Shown here piece by piece: positions 19,035-27,461 of a DNA stretch of 64,000 nucleotides; the first letter of the stretch is position 1; each line of letters begins with the position of its first letter. The position numbers and the translations under genes are program-made. The notes beneath the pieces were generated by a model that saw nothing but the letters and a program-made list of their open reading frames with translations, did no database searches and was not told where the DNA came from. Source of the DNA: Methylotenera sp. (GTDB lineage: Bacteria; Pseudomonadota; Gammaproteobacteria; Burkholderiales; Methylophilaceae); NCBI GenBank assembly GCA_030693535.1, contig JAUYAL010000032.1, positions 1 through 64,000 on the forward strand, written 5' to 3'.

Positions 19035-19199
19035 CTAGTCTGGTCTGTGTAAATTTTATTATTAGTAGTATAACTGGCAACTTAAAACAGTTTAGGTTCA
19101 TATTGTTTCAATTTTTTGAGCATAAGAATTCCATAAAGTTTTAAGTATGCTGGCAGGTCTGATTTATACTTATAAAATCTAAATATTTAAATAATCATC

Positions 19200-21269
19200 A
19201 TGCATAAAAATTTCAAGATCATTATTTGGCTTGCGGTGCTTATATTAGGTGTTTCTGCGGTGAGCGCTATTGCACTTAATCGAGGTGAAAGTATTAGTGC
19301 TATGTGGTTCATTACTGCGGCGCTCTGTATCTACGCTATTGCTTATAGGTTCTATGCGGCTTGGATTGCCGCTACAGTGTTAGTGGTAGATGAAACCCGT
19401 GCCACGCCGGCTGAGCGTTTGGAGAATGGAAGTGACTTTATTCCAACAAATAAATGGGTGGTATTTGGCCATCATTTTGCTGCTATTGCAGGACCTGGAC
19501 CTTTGATAGGGCCAACGCTAGCCGCACAATTCGGTTACTTACCTGGCACGCTGTGGATTTTAATCGGCGCAGTGTTAGGCGGAGCCGTGCAAGATATGGT
19601 GACCTTATTTTTCTCAACTCGCCGTAACGCGCGCAGTTTGGGCCAAATGGCGCGTGATGAGATTGGCCCAATTGGTGGTGCTGCCGCACTTATCGGCACG
19701 TTTTTAATCATGATAATCCTAATTGCGGTGCTAGGTTTGGTGGTTGTAAATGCCATGAAACATAGCCCTTGGGCAACATCAACTGTGGCGGCAACCATTC
19801 CAATCGCCATGATTGTTGGTTTCTATATGCGAAATTTCCGCCCAGGCAGGGTATTGGAAGCAACTGCATTAGGGGTAGTTTTGCTACTTTTAGCCGTGGT
19901 TGGTGGCGGCTGGATAGACCAGAGTGAATCTTTGCGTGGCTTGTTTGATCACGATGGTTTGCCGCTTGCTTATGCGATTATTGCTTATGGCTTCGCGGCA
20001 GCGGTGATGCCTGTGTGGCTGTTACTTGCGCCTCGCGATTATTTATCAACCTTTGTGAAGCTAGGCACAGTTATTTTGTTGGCCGTTGCTATTGTTATTT
20101 TGCAGCCAGATATTCACATGCCAGCAATGACGCAATTTATCGATGGTACCGGCCCCATTTTCGGCGGCAAGCTATTTCCGTTTGTATTTATTACCGTCGC
20201 ATGTGGTGCTATTTCTGGCTTCCATGCGCTAATTTCATCAGGCACCACACCTAAGCTTTTAGCTAATGAACGTGATATTCGTATGATAGGTTATGGTGCA
20301 ATGTTGCTAGAAAGCTTTGTGGCGATTATGGCGATGATAGCCGCTACAGTGCTTGAGCCTGGTATTTTTTTCGCTATTAACAGCCCAGCAGGTGTTGTGG
20401 GTAAAGATGCAATTGATGCCGTAGCTAAAATCAATAGCTGGGGCTTTGCCGTGACAGTTGAGCAAATGAATCAGCTTGCCAAAGATATGGGCGAAAGCAG
20501 TTTATTTGCTCGCACAGGTGGCGCGCCCAGTTTGGCGGTTGGTATGGCGAGTATTTTTGGCAGTGCATTTGGCAAAGGTATGTTAGCTATTTGGTATCAC
20601 TTTGCAATTATGTTTGAGGCGATTTTTATTCTCACTACGTTAGATGCAGGAACGCGCGTAGGTCGTTTTATGTTGCAAGATATGCTGGGTAATATTTGGC
20701 CAAAAATGGGCCGTACTTCTTGGATGCCATCGGTTTTTTTTACTAGTGCGCTAGTGGTAGCAGCTTGGGGCTATTTTTTATACATTGGTGTGATAGATCC
20801 AAATGGCGGAGTAAATCTCTTATGGCCATTATTCGGCATCGCGAACCAAATGTTAGCCGCCATTGCCTTATGTGTAGCAACAGGTATTTTGGTCAAGTCT
20901 GGAAAATCTAGATACGCTTGGATTACAGGTTTGCCTTTGGTGTGGCTGATGATTGTGACTAGCACCGCTGCATGGCAGAAGATATTTAGCGATGATATTC
21001 GTATTGGCTTTTTCGCCGCTGCCGATGATTTAGCTGCTAAATTAGCAGCAGGCGCATTGCCGTCAGATAAAGCTGCAGTAGCACCTCAGCTAATATTCAA
21101 CCAACAGTTGGATGCTTATTTAACGATGTTTTTTGTTACTGTATTATGGGTGGTGGTTATTGATATGCTTTATGTGGCTTATAGGCGCTATGCTGGCAAG
21201 CCCGTCTTGCCGTTGTCTGAAGTGGCGCGTGAGCCTAGCCGCTTAGTAGAGAATTGGGTTAGAGATTAA
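19200..21269 (+). CDS. cstA: Carbon starvation protein CstA (pyruvate/peptide transporter family)
   Basis: CstA-family proteins are large inner-membrane transporters; E. coli CstA and BtsT take up pyruvate. The 689-residue product has about 15-18 hydrophobic segments and the CstA signature regions VVFGHHFAAIAGPGPLIGPT, GAVQDMVTLFFSTRR, GFHALISSGTTPK and ANQMLAAIAL. Length matches the family. It is followed 25 bases later by the small YbdD-type partner gene, the usual pairing. A TATACT/TATAAA-rich stretch lies just upstream. Confidence 0.93.
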   Translation: MHKNFKIIIWLAVLILGVSAVSAIALNRGESISAMWFITAALCIYAIAYRFYAAWIAATVLVVDETRATPAERLENGSDFIPTNKWVVFGHHFAAIAGPGPLIGPTLAAQFGYLPGTLWILIGAVLGGAVQDMVTLFFSTRRNARSLGQMARDEIGPIGGAAALIGTFLIMIILIAVLGLVVVNAMKHSPWATSTVAATIPIAMIVGFYMRNFRPGRVLEATALGVVLLLLAVVGGGWIDQSESLRGLFDHDGLPLAYAIIAYGFAAAVMPVWLLLAPRDYLSTFVKLGTVILLAVAIVILQPDIHMPAMTQFIDGTGPIFGGKLFPFVFITVACGAISGFHALISSGTTPKLLANERDIRMIGYGAMLLESFVAIMAMIAATVLEPGIFFAINSPAGVVGKDAIDAVAKINSWGFAVTVEQMNQLAKDMGESSLFARTGGAPSLAVGMASIFGSAFGKGMLAIWYHFAIMFEAIFILTTLDAGTRVGRFMLQDMLGNIWPKMGRTSWMPSVFFTSALVVAAWGYFLYIGVIDPNGGVNLLWPLFGIANQMLAAIALCVATGILVKSGKSRYAWITGLPLVWLMIVTSTAAWQKIFSDDIRIGFFAAADDLAAKLAAGALPSDKAAVAPQLIFNQQLDAYLTMFFVTVLWVVVIDMLYVAYRRYAGKPVLPLSEVAREPSRLVENWVRD

Positions 21270-21294
21270 TAATGGGCGGCACGAATATCCCACC

Positions 21295-21486
21295 ATGTTA
21301 AAAAAAATAAAACACTTGTGGCATATTTTACGCCAACTTTCTGGTGATGATGCCTATGATGCGTACCTAAAACATCATGAAGAGTTTCATGAATCTACCT
21401 TAGATGCTCCGCCAGCATTATCTCGCAAAGATTTTTTTAAACTTTGGCAAGATGGTAAATGGAAAGGAATTAAACGTTGTTGCTAA
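21295..21486 (+). CDS. YbdD/YjiX family small protein (DUF466), CstA partner
   Basis: This 63-residue protein (HILRQLSGDDAYDAYLKHHE, later LSRKDFFKLWQDGKWKGIKR, ending in two cysteines) matches the YbdD/YjiX family, which is regularly encoded next to CstA/BtsT and is needed for their activity in enterobacteria. The last 84 bases of the gene are duplicated 373 bases downstream. Its end overlaps the next gene by 10 bases. Confidence 0.9.
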   Translation: MLKKIKHLWHILRQLSGDDAYDAYLKHHEEFHESTLDAPPALSRKDFFKLWQDGKWKGIKRCC

Positions 21487-21743
21487 GCGCTAATTTTAGT
21501 GAAGCTGACATTTCTCGCATTATAGAAATGGCATGGGAAGATAGAACCACCTTTGAGGCGATTGAGGCACAATTTGGCTTAAATCAAGATGGTGTGATTA
21601 AAATGATGCGAACTAATTTAAAGCTTAGCTCTTTCAAATTATGGCGTAAGCGCACGCATGGGCAAAAGACTAAACACATTAAATTACGAGAGTTTGATGT
21701 GAGTAGACATCAATCTAAACAGCATAACAAGCTCCACAGATAA
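21477..21743 (+). CDS. TIGR03643 family (DUF2805) protein
   Basis: A conserved small protein of 88 residues. The core FSEADISRIIEMAWEDRTTF, then IEAQFGLNQDGVIKMMRTNL and SSFKLWRKRTHGQKTKH, is typical of the family, whose function is unknown but which looks like a helix-turn-helix fold. The start is TTG, inside the end of the YbdD-type gene (GGAA about ten bases upstream), so translation is probably coupled. The C-terminal tail is basic. Confidence 0.85.
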   Translation: MLLSANFSEADISRIIEMAWEDRTTFEAIEAQFGLNQDGVIKMMRTNLKLSSFKLWRKRTHGQKTKHIKLREFDVSRHQSKQHNKLHR

Positions 21744-21746
21744 GAC

Positions 21747-21858
21747 TTAACGAGCTATAGGCACTGGTTTATTAATTTGCATCTCATCAACATCCGCCAG
21801 TTCGTCGAAATCGTATTCTGTCGTTTTAATTGCAGGGTTGAATGAATTGACTTGCAGA
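21747..21858 (-). pseudogene. C-terminal fragment of a small acidic protein gene
   Basis: The frame encodes LQVNSFNPAIKTTEYDFDEL and then ADVDEMQINKPVPIAR before the stop at 21747. It closely matches residues 25-53 of the intact 59-residue protein encoded at 22318-22497. Upstream of the matching part the coding sequence is replaced by the duplicated end of the YbdD-type gene, so no start codon remains. It is a truncated paralogue. Confidence 0.75.
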
Positions 21859-21942
21859 GATGCTCCGTAAGTATTATCTCGCAAAGATTTTTTTAAACTT
21901 TGGCAAGATGGTAAATGAAAAGGAATTAAACGTTGTTGCTAA
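21859..21942 (+). repeat. 84-nt duplicate of the 3' end of the YbdD-type gene
   Basis: This segment repeats 21403-21486 over the full 84 bases without gaps and with only about four substitutions. It covers the last 27 codons and stop of the YbdD-type gene but has no start or reading context here. One edge coincides exactly with the break in the small-protein fragment, so the copy seems to have arrived in the same rearrangement. No flanking target duplications or transposase were seen. Confidence 0.85.
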
Positions 21943-21946
21943 AAGA

Positions 21947-22204
21947 TTAGACGGACATCAGTGAAGCGCTTTTTATTGCGCGTGACAGTCCTGTTGGGTT
22001 TCTCTGATCATATACTACAGGTCGAGTAATCTGTCTGCGCTCATCATTTTCAAATTTAGCATATTCCGCATAGCTGATTTCTGAAACTTCAAAATCACTT
22101 TCTATGAGCTCAGGTTGCGTAATTTTAAATACAGGAACACTCGAAGCAACTGCTTTTTGATTTATTTTTTTTGAAAATATTGTGTTTAAAATTTTTTTTA
22201 CCAT
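21947..22204 (-). CDS. Small protein of unknown function (85 residues)
   Basis: Not recognised. The 85-residue product has a basic, amphipathic start (MVKKILNTIFSKKINQKAVA), a middle with acidic residues and a basic C-terminal third (RRQITRPVVYDQRNPTGLSR). The start resembles that of the 59-residue protein upstream (MKNLFDKIFKKE), suggesting distant relatives. AAGG lies nine bases before the ATG. No signal peptide or membrane segment is evident. It lies 113 bases after the 59-residue gene on the same strand and may be cotranscribed. Confidence 0.5.
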   Translation of the reverse strand: MVKKILNTIFSKKINQKAVASSVPVFKITQPELIESDFEVSEISYAEYAKFENDERRQITRPVVYDQRNPTGLSRAIKSASLMSV

Positions 22205-22317
22205 GACAGACCTTGACTAAATTAAATAATAGATAAAATGATAAATGCAAATACCATGCCAAGCGGGTTAATTATTGTTAAGAATTAAAATCTGGCTGAT
22301 ATATTCAAAATATCGCA

Positions 22318-22497
22318 CTATATTCTGCGATACATTTTATCAATTTGCATCTCATCAACCTCCTCCAGTTCGTCGACATCATATTCTGTTGTTTTATTAG
22401 CAGGGTTGAATGAATTGGCTTCCAGGGGCTGATATTCAGGAATGATGTAATTTAACTGCGGTTCTTTTTTAAAGATTTTATCAAATAAGTTTTTCAT
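22318..22497 (-). CDS. Small acidic protein of unknown function (59 residues)
   Basis: A 59-codon frame with a strong ribosome binding site (TTGAGGTG, about eight bases before ATG). The product starts MKNLFDKIFKKEPQLNYIIP and has a very acidic C-terminal half (TTEYDVDELEEVDEMQIDKM). A truncated paralogue of its C-terminal half lies at 21747-21858; the amino acids are better conserved than the bases, which supports real coding. No known family was recognised. The N-terminus may be a membrane-associating amphipathic helix; that is speculation. Confidence 0.6.
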   Translation of the reverse strand: MKNLFDKIFKKEPQLNYIIPEYQPLEANSFNPANKTTEYDVDELEEVDEMQIDKMYRRI

Positions 22498-22737
22498 TTT
22501 TAATCACCTCAAAGTGCTAAGTACAATGTTGAGTATGCAAAACGTATACCAAAATTGACGGCTTTAGATGAATTTAATTAGATTGTTGATTATTAAAAGA
22601 ATAGTCTATTTGGGGATAGGTTGAAGCATAAAGCTTTAACATTTAGTAGCTAAATAGGTGTCGATATTTTATCGAAAATATCTTAAATGTTGACACATTA
22701 AAGATGAATTCCTGCCTAATATTAATTGTTAAAAGAT

Positions 22738-23523
22738 CTAAGAAAATCTTTTTTTCCACGCTTGGAGCCACATCCAAATGCCAATCAACACCATAGGTAT
22801 ACTTAACCATTGACCCATGCTAAAGCCCATGGATAATAAGCCTAAGTAGCTATCAGGCTCGCGGGTATATTCAACAAGAAATCTAAAACTTCCATAACCT
22901 AATAAAAATAAAGCAGATATTGCACCAGTAGCTCTTGGCTTGGAAGAATATATCCAAAGTAGTAGGAACAGTATGATTCCTTCGAGCGCGAACTCATATA
23001 GTTGTGAAGTGTGACGCAATAAATTGTCGACTTTTGGGAAAACCATGCCATATTCGGCATTGGTCACACGCCCCCACAACTCACCGTTAATAAAGTTTCC
23101 CATACGCCCAGCACCTAAACCTATTGGTACTAATGGAGCTACAAAATCCATAACACCCAGCCAGTTAAGCTTATATTTTCTAGTAAAAAGCCACATCGCA
23201 ACTAGCACGCCTAAAAACCCACCATGAAAGCTCATACCGCCTTGCCATACGTAAAAAATCTCTAGTGGATGCTGCATAAAATAGCTGAACTGGTAAAACA
23301 CTACATAGCCAAAACGGCCACCCAAAATTACCCCTAGCGCGCCGAAAAACAAAGCATCATCAAGCATGGGTATTGTCCAGTTGTGCCATCTACGATGATT
23401 AATTTGCCATTTACCTAAGCTCAGAAATGCTAAAAATCCAATTAAATACATCAAGCCATACCAATGAATGCCAAAGTTGCCAAGGTGAATTGCAATGGGG
23501 TCAAATTGTGGGTGTACAAACAT
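22738..23523 (-). CDS. lgt: Phosphatidylglycerol-prolipoprotein diacylglyceryl transferase
   Basis: Lgt transfers diacylglycerol from phosphatidylglycerol to the lipobox cysteine of prolipoproteins, the first step of lipoprotein maturation in the inner membrane. The 261-residue product has about seven membrane segments, the [11 protein letters not shown] start region and the Lgt signature [14 protein letters not shown]. The C-terminal [10 protein letters not shown] and [12 protein letters not shown] regions also match the family. In many betaproteobacteria it lies near ilvD, as here (divergent, 349 bases apart). Confidence 0.95.
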   Translation of the reverse strand: MFVHPQFDPIAIHLGNFGIHWYGLMYLIGFLAFLSLGKWQINHRRWHNWTIPMLDDALFFGALGVILGGRFGYVVFYQFSYFMQHPLEIFYVWQGGMSFHGGFLGVLVAMWLFTRKYKLNWLGVMDFVAPLVPIGLGAGRMGNFINGELWGRVTNAEYGMVFPKVDNLLRHTSQLYEFALEGIILFLLLWIYSSKPRATGAISALFLLGYGSFRFLVEYTREPDSYLGLLSMGFSMGQWLSIPMVLIGIWMWLQAWKKRFS

Positions 23524-23872
23524 GTAAGAAAATAGCCAATGGAATAAATAGTGAATTTTACCTAAGTTTTTATGCTTTAAGACTAAATAAAATATTTAGG
23601 GATGATTTTTGTTCTTTAGACTTGCGGACTGATAGCGATAGCTATTAGGTTGAATAATCCGATGTTGACGAAAATTACTATCCGTCATTCTGAGTGAAAC
23701 GTCGTTTCAATCAGAATGACGGATAGTTTGATGGAATAGCCCTAACTTTTTTAGAGGAATTACAGGTACTGAAAACGTCGTGTATTTAGAGAAAATTTCT
23801 TTGGCATGTTAGGGGCAGCTAGTCTAATATTACACTTCTATTGCAGTATTAATCACTTTACGGATTCTACAT
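23524..23872. other. 349-base gap between divergent lgt and ilvD
   Basis: No coding sequence was found. It must hold the promoters for both divergent genes. The main feature is the long palindrome at 23677-23727. A run of purine-rich sequence precedes the ilvD ATG but no strong Shine-Dalgarno is visible. Confidence 0.6.
23677..23727. repeat. REP-like extragenic palindrome
   Basis: ACTATCCGTCATTCTGA (23677-23693) and TCAGAATGACGGATAGT (23711-23727) are perfect 17-base inverted repeats. Inside them TGAAAC and GTTTCA pair again around a 3-base loop, so almost the whole 51 bases fold into one hairpin. The GTCATTCTGA core resembles a widespread extragenic palindrome type. No T-run follows, so it is not an intrinsic terminator. 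Confidence 0.8.
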
Positions 23873-25726
23873 ATGCCAGTTTACCGCTCTCGAACCACCA
23901 CTCACGGCCGCAACATGGCTGGTGCACGCGCATTATGGCGTGCCACAGGTATGAAAGATGGCGATTTTGATAAGCCGATTATCGCTATATCCAATTCATT
24001 TACACAATTTGTGCCGGGCCATGTGCATTTAAAAGACTTGGGTCAGCTCGTTGCGCGAGAAATTGAGCGCGCGGGTGGTGTTGCCAAAGAGTTCAATACG
24101 ATTGCAGTGGATGACGGCATCGCCATGGGGCATGGTGGCATGCTATATAGCTTGCCAAGCCGTGACTTGATTGCGGACTCTGTTGAATATATGGTCAATG
24201 CCCATTGCGCCGATGCACTCGTTTGTATTTCTAACTGTGACAAAATCACGCCAGGCATGCTCATGGCTGCATTACGACTCAATATTCCAGTTGTCTTTGT
24301 ATCAGGAGGCCCAATGGAGGCTGGTAAAGTGAATTGGGGCGGTCAAACACATAAACTAGACTTGGTGGATGCCATGGTAGCCGCAGCTGACAGCAAAGTG
24401 TCTGATGCGGAATCAGAAGCGATTGAGCGCGCGGCTTGTCCCACTTGTGGATCATGTTCTGGCATGTTTACCGCAAACTCAATGAACTGTTTAACTGAAG
24501 CACTTGGGCTAAGCTTGCCTGGAAACGGCTCTACTCTTGCCACTCACGCGGCCCGCAAAGAACTATTTTTAAAAGCAGGGCGTTTAATTGTTGATTTAGC
24601 CAAACGTCATTACGAACAAGATGACTACAGTGTGTTGCCCCGCAGTATTGCGAATATGAAAGCATTCGAAAATGCCATGGCTTTGGATGTTTCAATGGGC
24701 GGCTCCACCAACACTGTCTTGCATTTGCTCGCTGCTGCGCATGAGGCAGAACTAGATTTTACAATGGCGGATATTGATAAAATTTCACGCAAAGTGCCTT
24801 GTTTGAGCAAAGTAGCGCCCGCAACAGCCAAATACCATATGGAAGATGTACACCGAGCAGGTGGCGTAATGGGCATATTAGGTGAGCTTGATCGCGCAGG
24901 TGTGATTCATCGAGATACACCAACTGTACACAGTAAAACTTTAGGTGATGCCCTTGATAAATGGGACATTAAAGTTACGCAAGACGAAGAGGTTAAAAAA
25001 TTCTTTCGCGCTGCGCCAGGTGGTATTTCTACTACTATTGCCTTTAGCCAAAGCATGCTTTACCCGACATTGGATGATGACCGTGTGGAAGGCTGTATTC
25101 GCGATAAAGCCCATGCTTACTCACAAGATGGTGGACTTGCTGTGCTTTACGGCAATATTGCTTTAGATGGATGTATTGTTAAAACGGCAGGTGTGGATGA
25201 CAGTATTCTTAAATTTACTGGTCGCGCACGTATTTTTGAAAGCCAGGATGCTACAGTTGAAGCGATTCTTGCCGATAAAATAGTAGCGGGTGATGTTGTG
25301 GTGATTCGCTACGAAGGGCCACGTGGTGGGCCGGGTATGCAAGAAATGCTGTACCCAACTTCATATTTGAAGTCTAAAGATTTAGGTAAAGTGTGCGCAT
25401 TGCTTACAGATGGTCGTTTTTCAGGCGGTACATCAGGTTTAAGTATTGGGCACGCTTCGCCAGAGGCTGCGGAAGGTGGCGCGATTGGTTTGGTTGAAGA
25501 AGGCGATACCATTGAAATTGATATCCCAAAACGATCGATTCATTTAGCAGTGAGTGATGAGGAAATGTCGCATCGTCGCGCGAAAATGGTGGCAAAAGGT
25601 AAAGATGCTTGGAAGCCTGTGAATCGTGTGCGTGCAGTTTCACCCGCATTAAGAGCTTATGCGGCAATGACTACCAGCGCGGCGCGCGGCGCAGTGCGTG
25701 ATGTGTCTCAAATAGAAAGTAAATAA
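23873..25726 (+). CDS. ilvD: Dihydroxy-acid dehydratase
   Basis: IlvD dehydrates 2,3-dihydroxy-isovalerate and 2,3-dihydroxy-3-methylvalerate to the keto acids for valine, isoleucine and leucine (and pantothenate). The 617-residue protein has the iron-sulfur ligands Cys122 ([10 protein letters not shown]) and Cys195 within [11 protein letters not shown] (189-199), plus [12 protein letters not shown] and the C-terminal [15 protein letters not shown]. The length is that of the long, [4Fe-4S]-type proteobacterial enzymes. It lies 38 bases before the mutarotase gene. Confidence 0.96.
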   Translation: MPVYRSRTTTHGRNMAGARALWRATGMKDGDFDKPIIAISNSFTQFVPGHVHLKDLGQLVAREIERAGGVAKEFNTIAVDDGIAMGHGGMLYSLPSRDLIADSVEYMVNAHCADALVCISNCDKITPGMLMAALRLNIPVVFVSGGPMEAGKVNWGGQTHKLDLVDAMVAAADSKVSDAESEAIERAACPTCGSCSGMFTANSMNCLTEALGLSLPGNGSTLATHAARKELFLKAGRLIVDLAKRHYEQDDYSVLPRSIANMKAFENAMALDVSMGGSTNTVLHLLAAAHEAELDFTMADIDKISRKVPCLSKVAPATAKYHMEDVHRAGGVMGILGELDRAGVIHRDTPTVHSKTLGDALDKWDIKVTQDEEVKKFFRAAPGGISTTIAFSQSMLYPTLDDDRVEGCIRDKAHAYSQDGGLAVLYGNIALDGCIVKTAGVDDSILKFTGRARIFESQDATVEAILADKIVAGDVVVIRYEGPRGGPGMQEMLYPTSYLKSKDLGKVCALLTDGRFSGGTSGLSIGHASPEAAEGGAIGLVEEGDTIEIDIPKRSIHLAVSDEEMSHRRAKMVAKGKDAWKPVNRVRAVSPALRAYAAMTTSAARGAVRDVSQIESK

Positions 25727-25764
25727 CTTAAACTACATTCGAACTAGCTAAAAAGTAAATCAAT

Positions 25765-26688
25765 ATGACACATACAAGCGTACTTCCTCATCCAGACATT
25801 GCCAATACGGCACCGACAAACGAAGCGCATCATATTAAAGATGCTGACGGGTTAGACTACTTGGTAATTGATAATCGTCATGCAACTGCCAAAATAGCGC
25901 TTCAAGGAGCACACGTGATGCAGTGGCAGCCTAAAACAACAGAACAGCCAGTACTCTGGCTTTCTAGTAATGCCCGATACACACAGGGTCGGTCTATTCG
26001 TGGCGGTGTGCCTATTTGCTGGCCATGGTTTGGTGCACATCCTACCGATAGTAGCTATTGCCCGCATGGCTTTGCACGTGTTATTCCATGGCAGGTAAAG
26101 AAGAGTTGTAAAATGCCAAACGGCACCACCAGAATATTGCTTGAAATGACACTAACAGAAGTTGCTAAAAAGCAACTCTCTTACCCTTATCAATTAACGC
26201 TAGAAATTACGGTTGGTAATTATTTGCGTTTGGAGATGAAGACAAAAAATCTCGCCAATCATCCCTTCATGATTGGCGAAGCGTTTCACACTTATTTTAA
26301 TGTGAGTGATGTTAAAAATACGCATGTAACTGGCCTAGATAACTTAGTTTATTCTGATAAGGTGGAAGGCTATGTGCGTAATGTGCAACACGGTCCACTG
26401 AAGTTTGATGGTGAGTTTGACCGTGTCTATATCAATAGCGATGAAGATTGTATTATTCGTGATAGTGGCTTTCATCGAGCTATTCGAATAGCAAAATCTG
26501 GCAGCAACACTACTGTTATATGGTCACCTGGCGCTGAGAAGGTTGCACAAATGACGGATATGGGCGAGCCTGATGAATGGCGCAAGATGCTTTGTGTCGA
26601 GTCTGCCAATGCGATGGAAAATAGTGTGACGATTTTCCCTGGTGAGTCTCATACGATGGTAACCGAGTATTCGCTAGAGTTGTTATAG
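25765..26688 (+). CDS. D-hexose-6-phosphate mutarotase (YeaD family)
   Basis: These enzymes interconvert alpha and beta anomers of glucose-6-phosphate and related sugars. The 307-residue product has the galactose-mutarotase fold with GVPICWPWFGAHP, HGFARVIPW and GEAFHTYFNVSDV, which carry conserved YeaD residues including the catalytic histidine region. It follows ilvD on the same strand with no visible terminator between them. In a ribulose-monophosphate methylotroph it would serve hexose-phosphate metabolism; this context is inferred. Confidence 0.9.
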   Translation: MTHTSVLPHPDIANTAPTNEAHHIKDADGLDYLVIDNRHATAKIALQGAHVMQWQPKTTEQPVLWLSSNARYTQGRSIRGGVPICWPWFGAHPTDSSYCPHGFARVIPWQVKKSCKMPNGTTRILLEMTLTEVAKKQLSYPYQLTLEITVGNYLRLEMKTKNLANHPFMIGEAFHTYFNVSDVKNTHVTGLDNLVYSDKVEGYVRNVQHGPLKFDGEFDRVYINSDEDCIIRDSGFHRAIRIAKSGSNTTVIWSPGAEKVAQMTDMGEPDEWRKMLCVESANAMENSVTIFPGESHTMVTEYSLELL

Positions 26689-27064
26689 TGTTGTTATGTA
26701 ATGGCTTGGTAAAACCAGTCATTGCCGCCAGAGTTGAAAAATACCTTTAAATGCTACTCGTTGGTTAGCAGTTTATTTAGCTTAAAAATAGCCGATACTG
26801 GTTTTTTATTACTAATTCCGACGATTATTGATACCGAAAAAATTTCTAAGAAATTTTTATAAAGATGTCAACGCATGAATATGTAAGTCGTTATAAGATT
26901 ACAGAGTATTGATAATTTACCAAGTTTGTAGAATCATGTTTTAAATTGACAACTTTTATTAATGTAATTGATTTAACCTACTTGTGAAAAGTGTAATTAT
27001 AGGTATCATAAGTCGTTGCAAAAAATGCATAACTAATTATTAAGCGTAATTTCTAGGAGATAGT
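26689..27064 (+). other. 376-base gap before the cytochrome c gene
   Basis: No coding sequence was found. A 9-base inverted repeat (AAAACCAGT at 26711-26719, ACTGGTTTT at 26797-26805, followed by T residues) could form a long-loop terminator for the mutarotase gene, though weakly. TTGACA at 26946-26951 is a candidate -35 box for the cytochrome gene, without a good -10. AGGAGA precedes the cytochrome ATG. Confidence 0.4.
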
Positions 27065-27382
27065 ATGAAAACATTATTGTTAGCAATCGTAGCTGCAGGT
27101 TCAATGTTGGTCGGTGTTCAAGCAAATGCAGCCGATGCAACAGCACTAGCACAAAAAAGTGGCTGTTTAGCATGCCACAGTGTAGATAAAAAAGTATTAG
27201 GCCCAGCATACAAAGATATTGCAGCTAAATACAAAGGTGATAAAGCTGCTGAAGCAAAATTAATTGCTAAAGTTAAGGCAGGTGGTAGTGGTGTTTGGGG
27301 TCCTATGCCTATGCCAGCAATGGCTGCGCAAGTTAAAGATGCAGACATTAAAACGATCGTAGAATGGATTTTAAGCATGTAA
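27065..27382 (+). CDS. Small periplasmic class I cytochrome c (c-551/c-552 type)
   Basis: A 105-residue precursor with a signal peptide (cleavage likely after ANA, residue 22), the haem-binding CLACH (residues 34-38) and the axial methionine within GPMPMPAM. The mature protein of about 83 residues matches cytochromes c-551/c-552, small electron carriers to terminal oxidases or nitrite reductase. In methylotrophs such cytochromes can also take electrons downstream of methanol dehydrogenase; that specific role is inferred. It is a single gene with its own terminator. Confidence 0.92.
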   Translation: MKTLLLAIVAAGSMLVGVQANAADATALAQKSGCLACHSVDKKVLGPAYKDIAAKYKGDKAAEAKLIAKVKAGGSGVWGPMPMPAMAAQVKDADIKTIVEWILSM

Positions 27383-27403
27383 TACAGGGTTAAATGTACT
27401 TAG

Positions 27404-27431
27404 AAAGCCAGTCAATTTGACTGGCTTTTTT
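27404..27431 (+). terminator. Terminator of the cytochrome c gene
   Basis: AAAGCCAGTC (27404-27413) pairs with GACTGGCTTT (27419-27428), followed by more T residues. The left A-run suggests some activity for the converging transporter gene as well. Confidence 0.88.
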
Positions 27432-27461
27432 ATTGGTCACTGACATCAATAAACAAAGTTG

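Noticed and set aside
21477..21500. Programmed frameshift between the YbdD-type and TIGR03643 genes
   Set aside because: The 10-base overlap is ordinary translational coupling with a TTG start; both products are full-length family members and no slippery heptamer was seen.
26711..26805. 9-base inverted repeat after the mutarotase gene as a terminator
   Set aside because: The 77-base loop is too long for a convincing intrinsic terminator; only mentioned with the gap.
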